This document shows positions 10,857-22,819 of a stretch of DNA of 59,271 nt, one piece after another. The notes under the pieces were generated by a model that was given only the letters and a program-made list of their open reading frames with translations, was not told the DNA's origin and ran no database searches. How positions within the stretch are numbered: the stretch's first letter is position 1; each line of letters opens with the position of its first letter. A program made the translations under genes and the position numbers. The DNA is from Gnetum montanum (Eukaryota > Streptophyta > Gnetopsida > Gnetales > Gnetaceae), in contig MNCI01010394.1 in assembly GCA_015680685.1 (NCBI GenBank), positions 4,751 through 64,021 of the forward strand, written 5' to 3'.

Positions 10857-11783
10857 TGGTGTAGGGACACCTCTTTTAACTTTTTTTTCTTCCCTACATG
10901 TATGTTTTTATAGATTTTAGGTTCTATGAAGGCATCTTGAAGGTGTTAAGGTCATCTTATCAAAGATCTAGGCTTTTAAGAGAAATATCTTGAAAGATAG
11001 GATACATCTAGTTTGAGTTGAAAGATTTCAAGAGACATCTTGGGAATTTTTATAGATGTCTTAGGTAAGATATCTCAAGAATGTATGAGGCATCTCCAAT
11101 GTCAAAGGAGACATCTTAACTACAATGTGAGATGTTTCAGCTAGAAGTGATACGTCTCATCTGAATGGATAATTTTCTCAAGCAGACATATTGGAAAGGT
11201 TAGAGACAACCTATATGGCTGAGGAAACTTCCAAAATTATCCATTCCAATTTATGAAATAGCCATGAGAAGGTGGAAAAAAATGAAAATTACATGAAATT
11301 TTCAAGTTGTGCTTGAGGAAGCTTTTCTAGGTATCTTATTTTGTTTTTGCTAATAAATATTCATGTGCTTATGCTTGTGCCATAGAGTGAGATGTGAGTG
11401 AGATGTCATGAGATGTCAAGAGAGCACATGTAAAGAGTGCATGAGTGTGTTTACATTTCTTGGTCTATTGAGTGAGTATTGGCATAGTGTCTCTTGAGTC
11501 TTATGAATTGAGATCTTAGTTTTGGGTTATGGAAGAGACTCTCTATCGATTAGGTCTTTCATTGAGAATAACCATTGTGTGATTGTAGAACCTCATGTTC
11601 TGCAACATTATTTGAATGTGAAAGAGGCTGTGTTTTAGGTATTTCATGGATTATTGAATCCTGTTGTAATGTTTTTAAATAATTGAGGATAGTTATTTTT
11701 TTTCTAGTATATTTTTTATCTTATCATAGTATCTTGATTTAATGTTTGAAAGGTGATTTTAATATTGGAGATAACCTACTCCA
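10857..11783 (+). repeat. E4 3' LTR
   Basis: Partner of 3029-3978 with the same ends. It has fewer of the AGATGTCTC repeats, so the U3 array differs between the two LTRs. Confidence 0.85.
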
Positions 11784-13108
11784 ATGATCTATCCTATCTC
11801 CTCTTTTAAAAAGCAAGATTTCTTGACTAGAACACTAAGAATGGATCCAAACCATGTTGAAGCCCTTTACTAAGAAGACTGTAAGCTGTTTTCCACACCA
11901 ATGGACCATCCTATTTAATAAGCATCTTTCCCATAAGATAATTTTTGAATTCTTACACACACATCATCAAGGAAGAACTCAAAAATAGTAGAGTTATCTT
12001 GCATAGTTAGGGAAGCCTCATAATTAAAAAAGTCATTAAAGAAAGTTTGAATAGTAGATAAGGAAAAATCCCAACCATGTTATTGTCTATCTCAAAATAA
12101 ATTCTAAAAGATCTTTCAATTTGAGTGAAACTCATGAATCATTCTTTCCTACAGTTCCTTAATGACTTCCTTTTAAAATAAAAAATAAAAGCTTTCCATA
12201 CTTCTACAACATTGAAACATCAAAATGTGAAGTTATAACATTTTTATGAGCTGCCAAATAGTCCACATCAAGCCAAGGTTTTCTACAAGCATGTATCTTC
12301 TTAATCTACACCTGAGTAAATGTAGACAAAGGAACATTAGTCAAATCTACCTCATTATCATTGTTGACCAACATATTAGCCACTCTTGTTTGAAAATCTT
12401 GACGATGATCTTTTGTGACACTGTAAGTTCTATATTTCTTGTAATGAATATGATGAATTAAAATAAGAATAGTGAATTTTAGGTAATGATGAGGAGATTT
12501 TGTGAGTTTTTCTTCTATCTGAAATCTTTTCACTACATAAATATTATCATGAGTAGACAAAAGAAGATTAATGCAAGAGTTACCTTGATACCCCAAGAAG
12601 AAATAAATACCCCTCCGATTTGTATAATGATTAGCAGATGATTATTTTTGAACTAAATAGAGCTCTTCACTAAAGTGTAACTGAGAATTCAAACAAGCCT
12701 TTGAATATGAATTTATTCAAAATGAGCATTAAAATCCCCATAAAGAATAACTTTACCAAGCCTAGAGAATTTTGCAACATCTTAACCTAGGTACTAAAAA
12801 GGATGCTCTCGTAAAAGATGAATAGAAAGGATGCTCTCTTGAAATATTAGTAGAACTGTAAATAGAAGAATCCCTCAAAAAATAACAAAAATTAATATAA
12901 AGACCCTTTGAAATGCCTTGAACTTGAACTCATAAATATTGATTATTATCATCAACTTTGTGCACCTTAATGAAATGATCTCTAGACTTTTTAATTAAAC
13001 AAGTAATATCATGACAAGGTCTACCACTCACCTTAGAAAACTTATTTCTAACAAAAAATATATGAAATCCTAGAATAGATACAATTGAAGAAATTTCTTC
13101 TTCCCAAG
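11784..13108 (-). pseudogene. LINE endonuclease and linker to RT
   Basis: Minus-strand frames show SGRPCHDITCLIKK and a VDDNNQYLWVQV segment (about 13020-12890), then VILYGDFNAHF at about 12757-12721. GDFNA is the hallmark of the APE-type endonuclease of LINEs. Further on, LLFKRGDRID (about 11820-11790) is the start of RT. The next codons resume at 3028 with NNY-SIAINS, in frame. The 5' part is cut at 13108 by the H2 LTR. Many stops; inactive. Confidence 0.8.
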
Positions 13109-13962
13109 TGATGAGTGGCGAGTAGTCCCTATGCCCAACCATAGGAATCACAAATGTTGCACTAGTGATCTAGTCAAATTTCGTGGGCTTTAGCTCTCTA
13201 AATGCATAATAACCAAGGTAGTGACTTAAGGAAGTGATTTTTATCTTCTTGGCTTCACTTTTGTAAGTGCAAGTGCATGGTTAAGTGTAAGCCAAGGCAT
13301 ATGATTTTTATTGATTTTATATTTTATTTGGTTTAATCTAAGTGTAAGAAAAGTAATTAATTATGAATTAATCTAATTAACTATCTAATGCCTTAATCTA
13401 CATCCTAACATAAGCATCTAGGCTCACCTTATGTGCACATCCTAAACTTGTTAACAACACTATTGGGTTACCAAGTGTTAAGCTACTAGGCGAACCAAGC
13501 GATGACATTGCTAGGATTACCAAGCATTAATGGTATGTTCAAGGTAGCCATACTTATGTGTATTAATTAACTAAAGACATGAATGTAAAGTGCATGAATA
13601 ATAAAATTCATGAGAGTAAACATTAATATATTCTTAAGTGCTACCAGTAGTTCCAAGAATCTCATCTTTATTGTCAACACACCATCAAAGTGTTCAAGTA
13701 CATTGATGCTCAAATAAGGATTTGTACAATCATTGAAGTCTTACTATGGGCACTTAAAATTTATTCTAACATTCACAAAATAAAATTGTAAGAACTTAGC
13801 TACTCTAGTGACTCAATGATTCCATAAATGTGGTGGGTACATGCATTTATATAGGTAGAGACAAACATTGCATCAATGAATATGCATCAACGCATCAACC
13901 CATGCATCGACAACAATGGATCAATACATGCCTATTGATGTAGCCCATTGTAGAATTCATCA
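13109..13962 (-). repeat. H2 3' LTR
   Basis: Minus strand TGATGAATTC...CTCATCA, 854 bp, with a TATATAAAT box near 13845-13853. U3 has repeated ATGCAT/CATCGATG-type palindromes. Its plus-left part matches 45621-46064. The left flank is LINE endonuclease. Confidence 0.85.
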
Positions 13963-14225
13963 TACCTCCATGACTGATTGAAAACTTTTCCTTGAGTGAA
14001 TAGAAGTAGGATCAATCTTCTTAAAAAATTAGAAAGGTATGATATCACAGATTGACTGGCTGATCCTAAGTGCCCAATTATGCAAAATTATAGTAATTAC
14101 AAAAATGGGTGTTTAGGAGAATAAAATTGAACATCCTTACAAAATTAGATAGCTGGAGTCCTTTGGTGGCTGAAGAAGAAGAGAAGATCAAACAAAGCCA
14201 AGAGGTGGAGGCTCCTGGGGTGCTA
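13963..14225 (-). mobile_element. H2 3' end with polypurine tract
   Basis: On the minus strand, CATGGAGGTA directly precedes the LTR, as in E0 (atgggggta) and E1 (gtgagggta). No ORF seen. It lies between the end of ORFx and the 3' LTR. Confidence 0.7.
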
Positions 14226-16822
14226 AAGGACCTTCTCTAGACTCTAGTGCTCATGGCAGTGATTGTGGCTATCTACAACTATTACTTCAAGTGAAAGCCG
14301 AAAGGTATCCAGCAATGCCTTCATCTTCTCCTCCTTACTGTATTGTTCATACATAGTTCATGTGGTGTCACCAATGCGAGTTAGTATGGGGATGTCCCAT
14401 GGACAGGGCATTGCCAAGAACAGTTCCTTGATGTTGATAAACCAGGCTACAAATTGCTTACATTTAGCATTGAACTTATTGACGAGGTTCTATAACTCAT
14501 GGTATTCATTCATCCTTTTAGCCAAGTTCTCAGCAATTAATCATTGGTATGGAAATTAACTCCCAAGAACTTGAAGCTCTACATTAGCTAATTCTAGCTT
14601 TTACTTAGTGTCCTTGTGATCCTTGAACTCGACCTCATAAAGGAAGTACAAGCTATCCACCTATTTCTCTAACTCTGACCACAAGCTTCTGACTATTAGC
14701 ATTTCCAAGTTTGCATAATGGAGGTTGGAAAGCTTCATGTATTGAGTCATCTCCTCAAATTTCAACTTCTTTAGGTAGATCTATTCTCTTTTTTAGGCAT
14801 TCAATCCATCAAAGATTGGTTGCCATACATTGCCTCTTTGTTGGAGTTGTTGGAGGGCCTTAATCATTTTCGCCTTGGCTAGTTGAATTTCTTTTTCATT
14901 CACCTCCTTGAGGAGCCCAACTTACTTCCTTTAATGATTCTTTACTCATTTAAATTTAAGAGCCTCATTCTTCTAGGTGACTACCCTAATGACCATTTTC
15001 TAGTGAAGAACATGAACTTTCTCAATTAAGAGATTGTGATTTTAGGCTATCAACCTCCTTAGATCTATGTTCAGTTTGGCAAGTTGCTCTTGCTGCTATC
15101 TCATGAACTCAGCCATTTGGTCTTTTTATGCTTCAATATTGTGTAGGTAGTCAATGTCTTTAGTCAAAGTTAGGTTCTCCTTGTGGACTTGCAACAAGTC
15201 CTTATCGATGTTGAAGATCATGACCTTCGATAACGACACATTGAAGACTGCCATCTTCTTCACATTCTTAGCCTCTTTGAGTTTATTTTAAAGCTACAAG
15301 AAATATTTACCTCATGTAATTACTTGGATAAAAATTATATGATCAGCCAAGTAGGCTCTCAATTCCACAACTTCGGCAACCAACTATTGATTTTTGGTCA
15401 TGGCTATCTCAAGTTGGACATTTGCAATGATGAGCTTGCCCTTAGTCTCTAGAAAATCTAGCTAAGTAGTAGTGATGTTTTTTGGGAGATCAAAAATATT
15501 TGGAATTGGTTTCCTAGTTCCCAGTAGTCAGTCCAACACCTCCTCATATTGGGTTGTACTTAGCCTCACACTTCCCACTCCTGTAGATGCCTACATGTCT
15601 CCAAGTGTAGCAATGTCTAGCATAGAAACTATAGGAGTGTTCGAGTCCTTTACAATTTGATCAACCATCACCTATGCTACTATTTCCTATCTATGGTGTT
15701 GCATCACCAAGATAGTTGCTCCCTCACCCTCCTTAAGGTGCACCAAGATAGTAGCAGCATTCCCAAAGATCTCTAGGAATTGTTATTATCCAGGGATGGA
15801 CACCATTACTTCTTAGGCACTCAGATTCAATCTTGCAAGCGCTTGCATTCTTTGTGTCAAAAATAGTGGCATAATCTCTTCTAGCCAGCTGATGGTTCAT
15901 GTGACTTCATTGAGGTAACTCAATGTTGGCTAGTAGACTAAGAACTCTCCACCATTTGGTCCTTCTTGCTACTACTACAAGAGTTGCTCATGAAGCTTCT
16001 TCATGGGATAAATTGTAGCATGAGCCTCTGACATTGTTTCTTCAATAAGTGGTGGTGGTGGTGGTGGCTGCTCCTCTTTAAGAAACTTAGTGGACACCTT
16101 GTCTTTCATCGTCTCCTTCCAAGATGCAATAGGAGCATAATGAAGTGTGTCATTAGCATAATAGGCTATCCCTCCCCTTTTGAATAGGTTTCGAATTAGG
16201 CAAGAAAAGGGGAGTTTCTTCCTTCCTTGTTCATTCTCTTTGAATCATTTCTCAATCTCTAGGAAGATGAGTTGGGGGAGGTTAACAGGGAATTTTTTCA
16301 TTAGAGCGAGACATGCATGGGTAGAAAACGTAGTGATCTTGCTTGGCCTCACCATTGGGTTTAGGTGGTAGGATTCAATCTTAAAGTAGATCCTCTCTAC
16401 CTTGGTGAGTACACCATACTCCTTACAGTTCACTCTATAGCATTATTGGACCCATTCCTTTTTGACATCGGGGTTTTCTTGTGTAGATATTTTCACCAAA
16501 TTTTTTCCACTACTAGGCAACTTGAGGGCCTCTACAATGGCCTTGACTAAATAAAACACATTGATGTCCTTGATCTTCATAGTGGCATCCACCTATCAGT
16601 TATTCTGGAAGAGGTAAGTTTCTCCCATGTACCACTTCTCACTAGAAGTGAGGATGGACCACTTGGGAGATCCTTGTAGTTGAGTCTTCACCTCTTTTGG
16701 CACTAGGTCCAAGAAAGGACCAAAGTTAAGTTCCTAGAGAACTAAACTTTGGACCTCCTTAGAATGAATTTGTCTTAGGCAAGCCTTTTTCAAGATGACA
16801 TCCAAATTCAGTTTAGGCCTTG
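14226..16822 (-). pseudogene. H2 ORFx, main part (ORF after integrase, coiled-coil rich)
   Basis: A long minus-strand frame interrupted by several stops. From 16817 it reads PKLNLDVILKKACLRQIH, ELNFGPFLDLVPKEVKTQL, EKWYMGETYLFQN, a KAIVEALKLP segment, then a block with FSTHACLALMKKFPVNLPQL and RNLFKRGGIAYYAND, five prolines (about 16060), and then a long region rich in Lys, Glu, Leu and Gln (about 15400-14300) that looks coiled-coil. No membrane segment was noticed. The family is not recognised. Its position between integrase and the 3' LTR is that of env-like ORFs in Athila-type elements, but there is no evidence it is an envelope. The N-terminus lies at 26732-26940; E1 splits the ORF. Confidence 0.65.
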
Positions 16823-17666
16823 TGATGAATCACATTTTTCATCTACTTCAATGTAGCCTCGGCATTATCCAATGTTGAAGCCAAAATGTAATGTCAGATA
16901 TCCGATGTCATAGGGTATGCGCCAGCCTATAAATATAGTGCTTAGGCTCATTATTTGGCATTAGTTTTTCATATTTTTTTAGTCAAAGTAGTGAAGCTCT
17001 TGCAATTTGTTTTCTTTAGAGTTAGAATATTTTTTGAGTGCCTATAGTAGAAGAGTGTGTATGGATCTTTGTTTGAACATTGATGTACCTAAGCATAGTA
17101 GTGTGATGGGAATAAAAACAAATCCTTTTGATAATCCTTGTAGCACTAAGAATAGATTAATTTTTTCTTTAATGAACTTTACTTTCATGCACTTACTTTA
17201 ATGCATTTAAATTAAGTAATTAATTTCTAGTTTTTAATGAACACAAGCATGACCGCTTCGAGCATACATATAGAGTTTGGTAACCTAGTAACGCTTACTG
17301 TTTGGTAGCCCAACAGTGCTATATGTGTTCAAGATGTGTCCAAGAAAGTGGGATGGGTACTTGTGTTAGGCTAGCTAGGTAGTAAATGAATTAGATCTTA
17401 AATTACTCTACCTTTCATTCTTATTGTAGGTGATTAAACTTATAAAACATAAAATGAGAAAAATCATGTACCTCAATTACACTTAAACCATACCCTTGAG
17501 CTTCACAAGTGTAGTTGGAAAGACAATAAATGTTTTCAATGTCCGTTTCACTTCCTAGAGGAACTAGTGCACTAGAGAACTATAGGTCCATGAAATTTGA
17601 CTAGATCGCATGTGAACGCCTTAGTGATTCATATGGTTGGACGTAGGGGTACCTCATTGCTCATCA
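16823..17666 (+). repeat. E1 5' LTR
   Basis: TGATGAATCACA...GCTCATCA, 844 bp. TATAAATA lies at 16928-16935, preceded by repeats of a GATGTCG/TATCCGATGTC-type motif. Matches 25869-26731. Confidence 0.92.
16928..16935 (+). promoter_or_regulatory. TATA box in E1 5' LTR
   Basis: TATAAATA in the usual U3 position, about 105 bp from the LTR start. The same octamer is at 25995-26002 (3' LTR), 36349-36356 (E2), 1610-1617 (E0), 27682-27689 (E3) and, on the minus strand, 51614-51621 (H3). Confidence 0.65.
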
Positions 17667-17686
17667 TTGGTGCCATTGCTAAAAAC
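17667..17686 (+). promoter_or_regulatory. E1 primer binding site (tRNA-Asp type)
   Basis: TTGGTGCCATTGCTAAAAAC immediately follows the LTR. It matches the tRNA-Asp 3' complement TTGGCGCCGTTGCCGGGGAT apart from transitions and one final mismatch. Athila-group elements use tRNA-Asp. Confidence 0.8.
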
Positions 17687-17821
17687 CTTTTAGTTGTTTT
17701 GTGCACTATCTAGGATTTAGTGGAAAGCATTAAAAATCATTGGAATGAACCTGAGAGTTATATCATATTTTACAATTACTACCACAAAAATTTAAAAGCA
17801 CATTGTGTTTTTATCATCTAA

Positions 17822-20170
17822 ATGAAAATGTCTTCTCTCAGAAGTGCTTCTCTACCCAAGTCTGATGGCACTCATCAGTTGGTGCCTCAACAATATCGAA
17901 TGGTATATGCTCATCTTGATGAGTATGTACCCAATTTCACCTTCATCCTACATTAGGATAAATAATTGTGGTGGCGTGACATGGAGAGCAATATTATGTT
18001 GCCACATGATCGATTTGTTCCTGCAATGCTTCACCAAACGCTTATTTATCTAGGTCTTCAAGAATGTCATGTTGAGTATGTTGTGCAAGACAATGTGTCA
18101 GGGATTATTATCCCACTAAGGCACAACATCTTCAGGATTGCCAGTTAGAATAATGTCAAGAATTTGCAAAGGGAAAAGGATTTAATGATTCCCCATTCTT
18201 GTTGTACCAAAACAATGGTGGGGAATCCTTCTCTGGGGGTTTTTCATTTAGTGAAATTCCTCTCTTTGACTTTAGTGACAGAGGTCAAAACCAAAACTTG
18301 TAGTCCATAATTCACAATCTTGGTTCTCGTAATAATGGATCCAATGACAAAGAAAGATCCAAAGAGGCAAGTTAAGGCAATGATGTGGACAAGAGGCAAG
18401 ATCGTCATCATGATCATGATCACCAAAGAGATGGTAGTAGGCACTGTGATGGTGCTAGTCCTCCTTCCTCTTGAACTTCATCATCATCTTCTTCTTCTTC
18501 TTTTGGCTCTAATCGTAAATCAAAATGATCGATGGGACCGAAATGATTGAAGGGATCATTAGGCAAGGCAAGATCAAGGGCATGGACATTCAAGAGAGGC
18601 ACATCATCATGAATGAAGGGGTAGTAGAGGGCATTGTAGGCACCATGATCAAGGCCTCGATGAGCCTTTTCTTTCTATCCAACGTATGCTTAATATTGCA
18701 GAGGCAGTACAAATTTCAACAAGGCACTTGAAGGGCAGTAGCATCAAAAGGTTAGACATCAACAATATTCCTCGATTTGAAAAGGAATATAACTTAGGTC
18801 CACAAAATCATCTCCAAGATTTTCAAGATGCATGTGCCTTACAGAAGATAGAGAATGAGTGGCAAAAACTTGAGTTGTTCCCAAGGACACTCATCGAAGA
18901 AGTAGAGAACTGGTACTGGTCCTTAGAGCCAAAATCTATCAGACAATGGAGTACCATGCTTGAATTATTCAATGACAAATATCAAATGTACTCCAAAGTA
19001 TCCAACTTGAGAAAGTAGATCCAAGAATGGAAACAAGGAACACATAAATCCTTGGATGCTACCATCAGTTGATACTATTCCTTAATGCATAAATGTTCTG
19101 GCCATGCTTATTTTCAACTAGATCAACTTCAACACATTGTAGATGGGCTTCGATCAAAAACAAGGAAAACCCTTGGTGTCTATGCCCAAGGGTAATTGTC
19201 AAAATTAAATGCTCATTAGATACAAAGACTAATTGATTAAGTAGTTAAAGAGGAGGGTGAATTAAGAAAAAGATAAAGTGTAGAAGAGTACAACTGCAAT
19301 CCTTCCATTCATAGTAGGAAGGTTTGATTCTATGAAAGATAGGAAGAATTTGCACTTGATGAGGTAAAGAATAGGAAAACCTTGCCACTCCAAAAATTTT
19401 AATTTGAAATTATATCTAAGGTTGATCGGTTATGAGACTCCATGGATAGCAGATTTCAAGCTGTCCAAAAAATTACTAATGAGTCTAAAGAACAAGGTAG
19501 TGATTGTGAGCATAGGAGGTACAAAGAAGTTGAACATGCCTATCAAAGAGGTAAGGGCAAGATTACTGCAATAGAAGAAGTTGCAAAAAGTGAATTAGAT
19601 GATGATGGTGGATGTGACATCTACTAGTATGAACATCCTAAGGGATGTTGCCCCATAGTATCACACTTATAAGAGTCTAGGGTGTATCCTTTGAATCCAC
19701 AACTAACATAAAGGAAAACATCCAGAAGATTACCTTACCTTAAGGTAATTTTAGATAGTTCCATTAGCAACAACAATATTATCCCAATGGAACTCTACCG
19801 CAACCATACAAGCAGTATCAATTGTGGCAGCAATCACAATCATGGGTGTTGGTACCACCAAGACAACAATATCCTTACAAATAGCCTGATCCATCTGGAT
19901 ACTACATTCAGCAACCCTTTTCTCCACATGACTCCTCTAGTCACATTTTTACTTTTCAACCTCACTACTACCCTCCTGATAATTACCAAATAGATTCTCC
20001 ACATACAAGGAGGGATGCCATCTATTACCCTTATCCTCCTCCTCTTCCTACACATCTTCCTCCTTCAACCGCATAACTACCACCTACTCCACCTATGCAG
20101 GGTGAACTACCAGCTCAACTACAACAACATAATGCTACTATGGTTGTTAACCTACAACTAGTTAATAAGT
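17822..20170 (+). pseudogene. E1 gag with extra N-terminal domain
   Basis: ATG at 17822 (a second in-frame ATG at 17828). Residues about 15-110 (LVPQQYRMVYAHLDEYVPNF, then WRDMESNIMLPHDRF) match the H2 gag start but are absent from E2 and H3. An acidic/basic low-complexity linker follows (18300-18660). The capsid region spans about 18686-19200 (SIKRLDINNIPRFEKEY, KLELFPRTLIEEVENWYWSL, RQWSTMLELFNDKYQMY). A degenerate zinc-knuckle (CDIY...EHPKGCCPIVSHL) lies near 19613-19670, then a Pro/Tyr/His-rich tail. Many stops; not functional. Gag normally forms the cytoplasmic particle and binds RNA. Confidence 0.8.
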
Positions 20171-20179
20171 CGAGTGGTT

Positions 20180-20780
20180 TGGACACTTGATCAAAGAAAA
20201 GACTTTTTTTCTAACCGCGTAGTCCACCTAAGCCCTCAAATACACCTATAGTTGATAACTCTATTTCTTTATCTTCCTTTATCTCAAATATCTTCGAGCT
20301 TCCTTCAAATCAAAATCCACCTAGGATCCATACTGTGATGCTTACTCACACTGTATCTGATTGGATCCATGTTGAAAACCTTCCCAGGAAACTAGTCGAT
20401 CCTAGAAGTCCTCTCATCTATTTGTAGATTTTTGGGAATGAACCATGCAAAGCTCTTCTCGACTTAAGTTATAGTATCAACCTAATCCCTCATGAGATGT
20501 ATATTGCATAGAACCTACCTCCTTTAAAAAATAGCAATATTAGATTAGAATTAGCATACCTTTCCAACACTGTTCCATTAGGACTGGTAGAAGGCATTAT
20601 GACCACTATCTGTGGGTGATCTTATCATTTCAATTTCCTAGTCATTAAACTGAAGACCTACAAAGGGGATTTTCCAATCATCATGGGAAGTACATGGCTT
20701 AGCACCATTGATGCAAGTAAGAGATATTTCTTTAGAAATATCTAAAGAAAATGAATTTGGAAAGATCGAGAAGAAGCTGA
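20180..20780 (+). pseudogene. E1 protease remnant
   Basis: Contains GNEPCKALLDLSYSINLI near 20430-20490, the retropepsin active-site segment (family pattern ALLDxGxxxNLI). The glycine of the D-x-G triad is Tyr here. Further on, FPIIMGSTWLSTIDA (about 20670-20715) marks the end of the protease-like domain. The same segment in H2 is where E2 inserted. Frame breaks at 20720-21320 leave the linker to RT unreadable. Confidence 0.75.
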
Positions 20781-21321
20781 TTCCATGCATCAAATATAGC
20801 GATATAGGGTGAAATTGTGTGTAGAAACTCTAGGCCATAAAATAAGCATATATCTTTGCATGTAAACAGTGTGCACTAGATGCAAAAATTTAAAGATGTT
20901 TGTATGTAGCAACCATAAAATAGGAGGACACCCAGTGGCTAACCACTGATTGTGAGAGTAGCACACTTTGCATGGAACTGACTGAGAGCCTGACATGCGC
21001 ATATGTCATAGGCATGGATGAACTAGAGCAAATTCATCACTAACTATCTGATGATGCAAATGATGATACTTATTGGAGAGAATTGGAAATTCTTGAAAAT
21101 TTTAAGTAAGAGCCCCTTGAACTAAAAACACTACTAGCTGGAATGGAATATGTGTTTTTAAAAAATGGGAATATGGTCACAATCAATGCAAATCTTACTC
21201 TAGAATAGAAAAAGATGCTATTGAATGTGGTTGAAAACTGATCAGTAGCTTTTGCTTGGTCATATCCTGAACTCATAGGGATTGATCCTATGATATGCTA
21301 GCATTGCATCTACACTAATCA

Positions 21322-22590
21322 TGCCATGAAGCCAAAGAGACAGCCATAGAGGCAATTGAACCCGAAGCTAAAGTAGATCATTAAGAAGGAAATCAAACAA
21401 GTCCTCAAGGTAGGGATCATTTATCCCATTGTGGATAATGAGTGGGTTAGTCCACTCATGATTATGCTAAAGAAAGGAGGTGAGTGGTGGGTCTGCATCG
21501 ATTTTTGGTTGCTAAATATGACAACATTCAAGGATCATTTTCTATTGTCATTTGTTGATCAAGTGTTAAACACAATACCTAGGCATTTCTCCTACAATTT
21601 TATAAATAGTTATAGTGGCTATAACCAAATTCAAATTGCACTAGAGGACCAAGTGAAGACAACATTCATGAGTCCTTGGGGGACTTTTGCATATCACAAG
21701 ATGCCATTTGGTCTATGTAATGCTCTTGCTACATTCCAATGCCTAGTTCTAAGCATGTTTCAATAACAAATTCAAAGTGGTATGGAAGTCTTCATGGATG
21801 ACTTCTCCACTTATGGAGCTACATTTGAGCAAGCCCTGGACTACCTTGAGCAAGTGCTAAAATGATGTGTTGAAACCAACTTGTGGCTCAATTGGTAAAA
21901 AAGTCACCTAATGGTCCATGAAGGCATTGTATTGGGGCACAGAATATCACATGCAAGAATTGAGGTAAACCCTAAGAAAATAAGGGTCATCCAAGGAATA
22001 ACTCACCAACCAAAAATCATCAATGATGTTTGATCATTCCTTGGACATATTGGCTACTACCAGTGATTCATAGAGAATTTCTCTAAGATTGTAAAGCCAT
22101 TGGTGGAGCTAACAAAGAAAGATGCTTCATTTTTCTATACCATAGAGTGTGAAAAAGCATTCCAATAGATGAAAGAGAAACTTTTAGAAACTCCAATCCT
22201 ATAAGCACCCAACTAGTCTAGACCATTTCATGTTATGACGAATGCATCAAATTATGCCTTGGAAGCTATGATTATGTAGATGGATGATAAGAAATGTTGA
22301 TAGTACATCCACTGTGATAGCTGAAGCATTTGGATGCATAACTAAACTACACCACTATAGAAAAAGAATTGATGGTAGTGGTGTTTGCTCTAGAGAATTT
22401 CAAGCATTATGTGCTTGGGTACAAATTTTTTGTGCACACAGATCATAGTGCCATCCACTTCTTGATGAACAAGCCAATGGTAAGCCCCTATGTCATATGG
22501 TGGCTGGTGATCTTGCAGGAATTCGATCTTACGATGGTAGATCCAAAGGGCACTAAGAATGTGGTCGCTAATCACTTGTCTCGATTGTGA
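21322..22590 (+). pseudogene. E1 reverse transcriptase and RNase H
   Basis: RT reads KEIKQVLKVGIIYPIVDNEW, VSPLMIMLKKGGEW, VCIDFWLLN, DHFLLSFVDQVL, SGYNQIQIALEDQVKTTF, PWGTFAYHKMPFGLCNALAT, and the catalytic MEVFMDDFSTYG (about 21783). The tether FLGHIGYY (about 22035) and RNase H follow, with FHVMTNASNYAL (catalytic Asp expected; here Asn), VVFALENFKHYVLGYKFF, VHTDHSAIHFL and VVANHLSRL (usual ADHLSRL). Longest open pieces are 21431-21766 and 22369-22590. Stops and the altered acidic residues make it inactive. Confidence 0.92.
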
Positions 22591-22819
22591 TAGGACAACA
22601 AAGAAGAAGAAAATCCACTATATGATATGTTTCTTGATGAACTCCTCTTTGCTAGGGATATAACTGAACAATTGCCCAATAAGCCTAAATGGTATAATGG
22701 CATTCTCACCTATTTCCTCACTTAAGAGATGCCACAAGGGTCAGACCATGAGAAAAAATAGTTGTTTCTTCACTAGGTAAAACACTTCATGGAGACTGAT
22801 GAACATCTTTACAAGGTAT

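Larger units (their letters stand above)
3029..11783 (+). mobile_element. E4: chromodomain-type Ty3/gypsy element, invaded and decayed
   Basis: Bounded by LTRs starting TGGTGTAGGG and ending CCTACTCCA (3029-3978 and 10857-11783). It keeps an initiator-Met-type primer site, gag, RT, and a chromodomain-like tail before the polypurine tract. The zinc knuckle, protease and start of RT are deleted between about 4925 and 4966. Unrelated sequence occupies 5765 to about 10565. Flanks are aatat (3024-3028) and atgat (11784-11788), only 3 of 5 identical, but the interrupted LINE frame reads on across the two flanks. The length without the inner debris is about 4 kb. Confidence 0.85.

Noticed and set aside
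14263-16550. Plus-strand ORFs such as 14263-14559 and 15472-15660
   Set aside because: They are shadows of minus-strand ORFx, which has a homologue in H3.
18244-18731. Overlapping ORFs on both strands with repetitive residues
   Set aside because: Low-complexity gag linker; the frames have no conserved motif.
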